Source of the DNA: Hanleya hanleyi
Taxonomy: Eukaryota; Mollusca; Polyplacophora; Lepidopleurida; Hanleyidae
Direction: 5' to 3'
DNA length: 64,000 bases
NCBI GenBank assembly: GCA_036873755.1
Contig: JAVTVY010033720.1
Coordinates: forward strand, 86,016-150,015
This document shows positions 61,701-64,000 of this stretch, in pieces. The position numbers and the translations under genes are program-made. Each line of letters opens with the position of its first letter. The first letter of the stretch is position 1. The notes below the pieces were generated by a model. The model did not search any database, was not told the DNA's origin, and saw nothing but the letters and a program-made list of their open reading frames with translations.

Positions 61701-64000
61701 AGGGAGTTTCATATTAGCACCATGGAAGGCTGTCGATCTGCTCTGGCATGAATTGAATAGGGTGTTACGTCTTACCTTGGGTTCCGACATTAGCCTTAAC
61801 GATAATATCTCTGCTCTTATTCACGCCTTCGCATTACAGTCGCGTTGTACTCGCCAACTGTTACCGAAATGGGATATCGGTGTGGTTCTGTGTGCTCTGA
61901 TTATACCACCTTTTGAACCCTTAGAGTCCGTGTCTATAAAAACTGTGTTTTATAAGACGGCCGTCGTGGCGGCGTTTGCTTTGGCGTCCAGACTGTCTAT
62001 ACTTCATGCTCTTGAAAGATCTTCTATGTCCTGGACAGCGGATCGGTCCTGCATTTCTTTTCGGCCCATTCCTAATTTATCGCCAAAATGACTCGAGGAC
62101 GATCTTCTGCTATGTCCTGTTCGAGCCATCCGCCACTATCTTACTCGTGCCGATCCGTTCGCGGCTCTCGGCTACGGTTATTCTGTTCCTTCGCCTATCA
62201 GCAAGGCTTGACATTTAAAAAAAGCCGCGTAGTTGAAGAAGACCATAAAATAGTCTTATCAATTGGCAGAAGGTAGATATACCATTGACGCCCCACTACT
62301 ATCTTCTGCTTCTTCTAATGTGATTCGTGCCATAGCTGCGTCATGGCATGTATGGAAGAACTGACCCCTTCATGACATTGTCCTGTCTTGTGCCTGAACA
62401 ATTAACTCCACGTTCACCTATATCTGTCTGAGGGATATGACAGTGCAATCAATAGTGTGACCACGCTTGGGCCACTGTGGCTACCCAGCACGTTGTGAGT
62501 AATTTCAGAAAAGAGGGGGGGGGCGGCAAAATGGTCACCATCGCAGCAAGACAGCCATCTTGCTGTATCATCTCATCTCATCTCATCTCAGTCATATTAT
62601 TATTATTACATATATTATATGATAAGAGGCATCTCAGAAGGCAGAAATAAGTCAGTTGACCGGCCGTGGATTCTATAATCACCAATGAAGGCCTAACACT
62701 AGGATAGGGTTTACTCCTAACTGAAATTTGCTTCTGTTCTTCAGAAACTGACTTCCTTCTAGATGTCTCAGCTGGGTCACCTGTGCCTCAACTCACAAGA
62801 ACACCCGCTCCAGGCCTAGTGTCAACAGTAGTGAAGTAAGTACAGAGTTGAACAGAGCGCGGCTCACCCAGGGAGCAAGCTGCAATTCCAACGCATCTAA
62901 ATTCATCACTCCTAGATATGGTGAGTTGTTCTCAAGAAGCTTGCGGTCTGAGAGTGGTGTGGACTTGGTGCCTTCCAAGGATGGGTTGCGTACGTCCCCC
63001 CTGACTTATGGTTGGACCAAGGATCTCCCTGTATGCAATGGCCGACAAACCCTAGTCATACAGAGTTCTACCAAGAGGACCTTCTTGTTGCCTTGGATGC
63101 CCGGGTTCCTGCGACTTGGTGGAAATGTGAACCACATCACAAGCACAATTACATGGATGGAGACACTCAGATAAGTAAAACTGTATCAATTCCTTCAATT
63201 ACCCTATGAGTCTGAGGCCAGGGTTAACTTGATCAGTAATAATGTCTCATATGTATACCCATGTTTGTGTCATTCCAGCGATTACTAGTCTACTAGGGGA
63301 GTTACCACAAGGCCGGGATTCCCGCCTCCATATGTTGGTACTGTGGCATGAATTGAAACAGGTTTAAGATTTGGGCTACAAATATCAAACATTTATAAAC
63401 AATGTTTCTATTTGTTACCAAATCAAACCTGTTTCAATTTAATGGTCCCTCCCTCCGTCCCCTCATGCCGGCCGTAAACACTACAGGTCTCGGTAATTAT
63501 AATGAGAATAGAGGGTGAGTAATGGCTGATGCAGAGCCTTTATAGTAATCCTGCTGGAGTGGGATGGGAGAGTTCTCCTAGGGGCGGACAACTCTCCGCT
63601 AGGGGAGCTAACTTTTAGTTTTAACTTCCGTTTTTCTACGTTGTATCATCTTCCTGACGGAGATTGAATGGCATGAATTGAAACAGGTTTGATTTGGTAA
63701 CAAATAGAAACATTGTTTATAAATGTTTGATATTCAACCATATGTATGTTTTCAAAAACTAACAATGTTTTTAAGGCTGAGGATCCAGTCAATGTATCTT
63801 TGAGGTGCTACATCATGTTTCTTTGTATTGCACAACGTTTCAAGGCCTCTGATAAAGCATTTGGATATGACCCCACTCTAAAGAAATCCTCAGTAATCTG
63901 CTGTTCATAATTATGCTTTTCATTTGCATTTCAGGATGTAATCGAGAAGTGTCACATATCTGGGGATTTTTTCAATGCCTATTTACATCAAAATCACCTG
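40647..64000 (+). CDS. RAD17: RAD17 checkpoint clamp loader subunit, 12 exons, partial at both ends
   Basis: RAD17 replaces RFC1 in a clamp-loader complex with RFC2-5 and loads the RAD9-RAD1-HUS1 clamp onto damaged chromatin in the nucleus for ATR-CHK1 signalling. Exons: 40647-40790, 42113-42418, 44165-44248, 46580-46742, 48317-48453, 49948-50000, 50200-50325, 51777-51846, 52900-53011, 54738-54944, 55611-55699 and 63935-64000. All junctions are AG/GT, phases match throughout, and the joined frame is 519 codons without a stop. Residue landmarks in the joined product: PIP-like peptide 4-11, SQ/TQ cluster in 49-150, Walker A GPAGCGKT at 187-194, Walker B-like IILVED near 274-279, sensor 1 region FIISDS, sensor 2-like GDIRGA, and the conserved LFRALGKILYCKR. 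Collinearity with vertebrate RAD17 is continuous from the segment aligned to its N-terminus to the HQN segment. The remaining C-terminal part, roughly a third of the usual ~680 residues, lies beyond the window. The initiating exon is not identified. Confidence 0.97.
40867..41105. mobile_element. MITE, about 240 bp, TCTAATAATTCAATCAC ends
   Basis: The left TCTAATAATTCAATCAC pairs with the right GTGATTGAATTATTAGA. It lies in the intron after RAD17 exon a. A second, interrupted copy lies at 53025-53780. Confidence 0.75.
41106..42112. other. RAD17 intron sequence, nothing recognised
   Basis: AT-rich intron DNA up to the exon b acceptor. No element ends are visible. Confidence 0.5.
42113..42418 (+). 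CDS. RAD17: RAD17 exon b (SQ/TQ-rich, NLS-like)
   Basis: This exon gives 102 codons, phase 0 to phase 0, with acceptor TTCATGTTCAG and donor AGG/GTAAAC. It opens KPVQWVASSFGGFGDF, equivalent to the vertebrate VTDWVDPSFDDF segment, and closes LWSDRNAPQNR, equivalent to PWVDKYKPETQ. That segment marks the start of the clamp-loader core. Between them is a low-complexity region. It holds one TQ and three SQ dipeptides within about 35 residues (about 42166-42266), candidate ATM/ATR sites, and the basic stretch SRKRPRE, a plausible nuclear localisation signal. The usually conserved VDKYKP is diverged here to SDRNAP. Confidence 0.93.
42870..43137 (+). mobile_element. SINE with TTGTCGTAATAGGCGACTAAC body
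   Basis: The body word CTTGTCGTAATAGGCGACT is followed by AAAAGGAATAGGA and the 3' core TCGAAGCGACGTTAAAT, then CACTCACTCA. It shares its tail with the other SINEs in the window but has a different body. Confidence 0.75.
43262..43452 (+). mobile_element. 5'-truncated SINE
   Basis: It matches the 3' half of the SINE at 35260-35602 from GATATTTCGGTGAGACAGC through the CCCTCCCC tract, the TTGAAAGCGATGTTAAAC core and the CACT tail. Confidence 0.8.
43453..44164. other. RAD17 intron sequence, nothing recognised
   Basis: Intron DNA between the SINE and exon c. The frame at 43799-44047 has no motif. Confidence 0.5.
44165..44248 (+). CDS. RAD17: RAD17 exon c
   Basis: This exon gives 28 codons, phase 0 to phase 0. 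The acceptor is TTTATTTCCAG and the donor AAG/GTATAA. It encodes ADLAVHPKKIVEVEVWLRN and continues to RNIGK, collinear with the vertebrate ELAVHKKKIEEVETWL helix just ahead of the P-loop. The following intron contains a 516-bp hAT-type element and the 18-bp minisatellite. Confidence 0.95.
44634..45149. mobile_element. hAT-type nonautonomous element, 516 bp
   Basis: The ends are CAGGGTTCGTACACC and GGTGTACAGACCCTG (inverted, one mismatch). Internal CCTTGAAAAGCC and CTTGAAAAGACC words recur. CCAGTT flanks both ends directly (44628-44633 and 45150-45155). The 18-bp satellite begins exactly at the right end. Confidence 0.85.
45150..46434. repeat. 18-bp minisatellite in RAD17 intron, about 70 copies
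   Basis: The unit is CTGCCAGTTATCATTAAC. It varies mainly at TTAACCC/TTAACTC/TTATCCC, GCC/GTC and TATC/TAGC, plus a few short deletions. It spans 1.28 kb between exons c and d. Confidence 0.97.
46580..46742 (+). CDS. RAD17: RAD17 exon d (Walker A)
   Basis: This 163-nt exon enters in phase 0 and leaves after the first base of a Gly codon. The acceptor is TATTTGCAG and the donor CAG/GTTAGT. It carries CPVLLLTGPAGCGKTATVKI, with Walker A GPAGCGKT at 46604-46627, followed by EIQEWINPM, the hallmark RAD17 segment after the P-loop. The ATP-binding lysine and threonine are intact. Confidence 0.97.
46804..47024 (+). mobile_element. tRNA-derived SINE with 8-bp target duplication
   Basis: A-box-like TAGCCTTGTGGTAGAGTG and B box GGTTTGATCCC are followed by a SINE body and the core TTGAAAGCGAAGTTAAA. 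GAGTTCAT flanks it at 46796-46803 and 47025-47032. Confidence 0.85.
47880..48245. mobile_element. MITE related to the 37786 element
   Basis: The left end has AGGCCA and GTTTGTTTGGGGTAAC; the right end has GGTAGGTAGGGTTACTCCAAAC and GGCCCTA. The inverted ends are imperfect, and internal poly-T is present. It sits just upstream of RAD17 exon e. Confidence 0.55.
48317..48453 (+). CDS. RAD17: RAD17 exon e (Walker B-like)
   Basis: This 137-nt exon completes the split Gly codon and ends in phase 0. The acceptor is TTCTATCAG and the donor GAG/GTAAGG. It encodes ESQVKVFQDFLLRANKY and ends KIILVE; the next exon supplies D. Together they give the IILVED motif that occupies the Walker B position in RAD17, where the canonical DExx box of other RFC subunits is relaxed. 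Confidence 0.96.
48669..48975. mobile_element. TA-flanked MITE, 307 bp
   Basis: The ends TACGGTAAGTTCCCTAAG and CTTAGGGAACCTACCGTA are inverted, and a further CCCTAAGTA word lies inside. The left TIR contains CGGTAAGT, which matches a strong splice donor in the sense direction of RAD17. Confidence 0.8.
48976..49947. other. RAD17 intron sequence, nothing recognised
   Basis: AT-rich intron DNA. The 88-codon frame at 49502-49768 has no motif or splice support. Confidence 0.5.
49948..50000 (+). CDS. RAD17: RAD17 exon f
   Basis: This short exon of 53 nt has acceptor CTAATTTCAG, and its donor AG/GTTTGT splits an Arg codon after two bases. It encodes DFPNIFFRDPSSFHDVLR, collinear with vertebrate DLPNQFYRDSHTLHEVLR. 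It is too short to find by length and is supported by motif and phase. Confidence 0.95.
50200..50325 (+). CDS. RAD17: RAD17 exon g (sensor 1 region)
   Basis: This 126-nt exon completes the Arg codon and leaves in phase 2. The acceptor is ACATTTAACAG and the donor TTAG/GTATGA. It encodes KYCQQGRCPLVFIISDS and then SNERLLFP, matching the conserved GRCPLIFIISDS and QRLLFP blocks of RAD17. FIISDS is the sensor 1 strand of the AAA+ fold. The frame stays open past the donor for some distance, but phase and homology fix the boundary. Confidence 0.97.
50618..51589. mobile_element. long-TIR MITE interrupted by a SINE
   Basis: The left end AGTCTGTTCATTTTAATT and the right AATTAAAATGGACAGACT are inverted, and the arms extend for about 250 bp each (GTCGTCTACTTTGGAGC; TCTCTCCATATAAAACT). 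A SINE at 51203-51521 splits the right arm. Partial copies lie at 34006-34257 and about 60490-60650. Confidence 0.85.
51203..51521 (+). mobile_element. SINE nested in MITE, 13-bp target duplication
   Basis: TTATGCAGAATTA is repeated exactly at 51190-51202 and 51522-51534. The SINE ends with GCTGAAATATTGTTGAAAGC and GACGTTAAA and a CACT tail. It inserted after the MITE. Confidence 0.9.
51777..51846 (+). CDS. RAD17: RAD17 exon h
   Basis: This 70-nt exon has acceptor TTTCTTTTCAG, donor CAG/GTATCA, phase 2 in and phase 0 out. It encodes FNPVAMTLLTKMLNRVAS and then TEASQ, collinear with vertebrate FNPVAPTIMMKFLNRIV. The intron before it is about 1.45 kb and contains a MITE split by a SINE. Confidence 0.95.
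51996..52612. mobile_element. TTAA-flanked MITE, 617 bp
   Basis: TTAA is at 51992-51995 and 52613-52616. The TIR is GGTGGCTCCCTGGTT and its complement. It is probably Kolobok- or piggyBac-derived and has no transposase frame. Confidence 0.85.
52900..53011 (+). CDS. RAD17: RAD17 exon i (sensor 2-like)
   Basis: This 112-nt exon has acceptor ATCTTTGACAG, donor AAAG/GTAAAG, phase 0 in and phase 1 out. It encodes SKGVIESIAMSSAGDIRGAV and then NALQFASLK. GDIR(G/S)A is the sensor 2-like element of clamp-loader AAA+ modules, and NALQF is typical of the lid helices. Confidence 0.96.
53025..53780. mobile_element. MITE of the 40867 family split by a second insertion
   Basis: The outer segments match 40867-41105 (GATGATTTTGAACCATTTTG, then AATAAATTTGATCACCCC). 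An insertion of about 540 bp (about 53197-53740) interrupts them. The insertion's inner ends include CCTACGAGGTAGGGTA and its complement TACCCTACTTCGTAGG. Confidence 0.7.
53899..54126. mobile_element. MITE-like inverted repeat, about 230 bp
   Basis: The left AGCAGGTTAGGGCGATCCTG CTCTCTAA pairs imperfectly with the right TTAGAGAGCAGGATCTACCT. No clear target duplication was found. Confidence 0.6.
54205..54699 (+). mobile_element. Mutator-like MITE, copy 2 (495 bp, 10-bp duplication)
   Basis: The TIRs are CAATCTCCGTAAAC and GTTTACTTAGATTG. They are flanked by an exact 10-bp direct repeat CTGTTTGATT (54195-54204 and 54700-54709). A 9-11 bp duplication points to the Mutator (MULE) superfamily. 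It ends 38 bp before RAD17 exon j. Confidence 0.88.
54738..54944 (+). CDS. RAD17: RAD17 exon j
   Basis: This 207-nt exon has acceptor TTTACCTACAG, donor AAAC/GTAAGT, phase 1 in and phase 1 out. A Lys/Ser/Arg-rich, poorly conserved linker (KGKKRSTKASSAKRGG, with one SQ) leads into NAIGSRDTSMYLFRALGK and ILYCK, nearly identical to the vertebrate block. A Mutator-like MITE ends 38 bp before this exon, leaving the pyrimidine tract intact. Confidence 0.97.
54945..55610. other. RAD17 intron sequence, nothing recognised
   Basis: Intron between exons j and k. Its short frames carry no motif. Confidence 0.5.
55611..55699 (+). CDS. RAD17: RAD17 exon k
   Basis: This 89-nt exon completes the Arg codon and ends in phase 0 at GAG/GTACTG. 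The donor is weak, but it is the only one giving a frame continuous with the next conserved exon. It encodes PSEIPKLPAHLREHDRDPL and then QFNPE, collinear with PRLPSHLSEYERDTLLVEPE. An 8.2-kb intron follows. Confidence 0.9.
55980..56607. mobile_element. TTAA-type MITE, copy 2
   Basis: The sequence from GGCTAGAGGGCTGAAACTTA to CGGGTAGGG matches the element at 21580-22110 in the same order, and TTAA follows at 56608-56611. The left end is uncertain (ATATATCTGGCCAAG near 55979) and a G-rich tract sits inside. Confidence 0.65.
57283..57468 (+). repeat. DIRS left inverted terminal repeat
   Basis: It runs from AAACCTGTTTCAATTCATGC to CCTCTATTCTC and is the reverse complement of 63504-63690, with one indel (poly-A of AGAAAACGG) and one substitution (CATCC/CACCC). 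Confidence 0.93.
57619..57747 (+). pseudogene. possible DIRS gag-like N-terminus (broken Cys/His motif)
   Basis: The frame starts MSDIPISNACNSC and includes C-x2-C-x8-D-x-H followed by CYRR before a stop. DIRS-type first frames in molluscs often begin with such a Cys-rich head. Two later positions where Cys would be expected are Trp. This is a family-level inference from a short motif. Confidence 0.4.
57990..58320 (+). other. open frames inside the DIRS element, unassigned
   Basis: Two overlapping plus-strand frames (85 and 94 codons) start near 58001-58011. No motif is recognised. Their place after the gag-like head makes decayed first-frame sequence a reasonable guess. Confidence 0.3.
58326..58620. 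repeat. two extra copies of the DIRS right-end word
   Basis: ACAAATAGAAACATTATTTA (near 58359) and GATTTGGTAACAGATAGAAAC (near 58549), each followed by TATAAATGTTT, match the right-specific end at 63691-63734 in the same orientation. They may be remnants of a second, truncated DIRS insertion. Confidence 0.6.
58673..59005 (+). other. 110-codon open frame inside the DIRS element
   Basis: No stop from 58673 to 59003. The product is rich in Phe, Ser and Leu, with YVNDGFSDNLDALLALLPD in the middle. It does not show the polymerase YxDD box or any motif I recognise. Position suggests decayed pol sequence. Confidence 0.3.
59050..59720 (+). pseudogene. possible remnant of DIRS RNase H / pol C-terminal region
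   Basis: The segment LSSDVRREINWLLSEF (near 59095) and a downstream VRRDG segment resemble the spacing of the RNase H region in DIRS-type polyproteins. They are split between frames with stops. The resemblance is weak and reported only because the order fits the YR gene downstream. Confidence 0.25.
60490..60650. mobile_element. fragment of the 50618-type MITE nested in DIRS
   Basis: TATTCTCTCCATATAAAACT, then CATGTAC, then GGTCATAATGTAACC matches the left arm of the MITE at 50618-51589 in the same orientation. Its terminal words are not seen, so this is a fragment. Confidence 0.65.
61590..62480 (+). pseudogene. DIRS tyrosine recombinase, frameshifted and catalytically dead
   Basis: Tyrosine recombinases integrate the circular DIRS cDNA. 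The first frame (to a TGA at 61750) has ISLVIDFILHLHQDREFHIS and then STMEGCRSALA, the N-terminal core-binding fold. A second frame (to 62091) has LLPKWDIGVVLCAL, PPFEPLESVS and ASRLSILHAL. The Arg in the last segment corresponds to the box I catalytic Arg, but the usual Glu after it is Ile. The third part (about 62290-62450) has NVIRAIAASW, with Asn where the box II His is expected, and FTYICLRDM, with Cys (TGT, 62425-62427) at the position of the nucleophilic Tyr. At least two frame changes and several stops separate the parts. Family assignment is firm; exact residue equivalence is inferred. Confidence 0.85.
62750..63176 (+). other. 140-codon open frame between YR and ICR, unassigned
   Basis: The frame is open from about 62757 to a TAA at 63175, with a composition that looks protein-like (for example STELNRARLTQGASC, DLVPSKDGLRTSPLTYGW). 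I do not recognise it. It starts near an acceptor-like TTCTGTTCTTCAG (62734-62746) and passes over GTGAGT at 62920. DIRS elements normally have little between YR and ICR, so this may be acquired sequence. Confidence 0.35.
63344..63440 (-). repeat. DIRS internal complementary region
   Basis: 63345-63391 is the complement of the left end (GGCATGAATTGAAACAGG to GGGCTACAAAT). 63387-63440 is the complement of the right-specific end and adjoining ITR (ATATCAAACATTTATAAAC to AAACCTGTTTCAATT). The junction near 63388-63392 fixes both outer ends of the element. Confidence 0.9.
63504..63690 (-). repeat. DIRS right inverted terminal repeat
   Basis: Reverse complement of 57283-57468 with about 99 percent identity by eye. 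The right-specific extension (GATTTGGTAACAAATAG and onward) follows. Confidence 0.93.
63935..64000 (+). CDS. RAD17: RAD17 exon l, truncated by window edge
   Basis: The acceptor is TTTGCATTTCAG. The 22 codons, in phase 0, encode DVIEKCHISGDFFNAYLHQN and then HL, matching vertebrate EVVEMSHMPGDLFNLYLHQN. The exon is open to the last base, so the gene continues to the right. Confidence 0.95.

Larger units (their letters stand above)
57265..63734 (+). mobile_element. DIRS1-like tyrosine-recombinase retrotransposon, structurally complete, coding dead
   Basis: It has inverted terminal repeats at 57283-57468 and 63504-63690, with only about two differences in 187 bp. A left-specific end (57265-57282) and a right-specific end (63691-63734) lie outside them. 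The internal complementary region at 63344-63440 is the complement of the left end joined to the complement of the right end. This is the DIRS1 layout (ITR, gag-like frame, RT/RNase H, YR, ICR). YR-like coding sequence is clear at 61590-62480, a gag-like Cys/His start is possible at 57619, and a reverse transcriptase domain is not recognisable. Parts of other repeats are nested inside (58326-58620, 60490-60650). It lies in the 8.2-kb RAD17 intron, sense orientation. Confidence 0.85.

Noticed and set aside
57265..63734. An integrated virus or a Polinton/Maverick element
   Set aside because: Size, inverted ends, the ICR and the tyrosine recombinase motifs fit DIRS1-like retrotransposons. No capsid, protein-primed polymerase or packaging ATPase motif is seen.

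Overview
The window is eukaryotic nuclear DNA from an invertebrate, most likely a mollusc and plausibly a gastropod. It is AT-rich and intron-rich. It carries tRNA-derived SINEs whose 3' end has the core TTGAAAGCGACGTTAAA followed by a (CACT)n tail, which I associate with molluscan genomes. The species is an inference; nothing in the window proves it.

Layout. From 1 to about 38.4 kb I recognise no host gene. This part is a mosaic of satellites (1-960, 4.16-4.40, 15.36-15.50, 17.35-18.31 and 27.72-28.80 kb), foldback elements and MITEs (2.95, 12.7, 15.75, 20.26, 21.58, 23.72, 24.25, 25.80, 28.88, 30.8-33.7, 36.43 and 37.79 kb), SINEs and unassigned single-copy-looking DNA. From about 40.6 kb to the right edge lies one plus-strand host gene, RAD17, the large subunit of the checkpoint clamp loader. 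Twelve exons join in frame to 519 codons with consistent splice phases. The start codon exon lies outside what I could identify, and the C-terminus runs off the window.

The RAD17 introns are full of mobile DNA: a Mutator-like MITE present in two introns or flanks, two hAT-type elements, TTAA- and TA-flanked MITEs, SINEs with target-site duplications, and an 18-bp minisatellite of about 70 copies that starts exactly at the right end of a hAT-type element. The last visible intron (8.2 kb) holds a structurally complete DIRS1-like tyrosine-recombinase retrotransposon (57265-63734). It has inverted terminal repeats, left- and right-specific end extensions, and an internal complementary region made of both ends joined back to back. 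Its tyrosine recombinase gene is frameshifted, and the position matching the nucleophilic tyrosine is cysteine.

Biology. RAD17 with RFC2-5 loads the 9-1-1 clamp at damaged DNA for ATR signalling. The exons show Walker A, a Walker B-like segment, sensor motifs and the conserved lid region. The N-terminal exons also carry a PIP-box-like peptide, an SQ/TQ cluster and a basic nuclear-localisation-like stretch. The most interesting points are the DIRS copy with intact cis structure but dead recombinase, the satellite seeded at a transposon end, and a 2.9-kb foldback element whose arms are arrays of TGACGTCA (CRE-type) sites.
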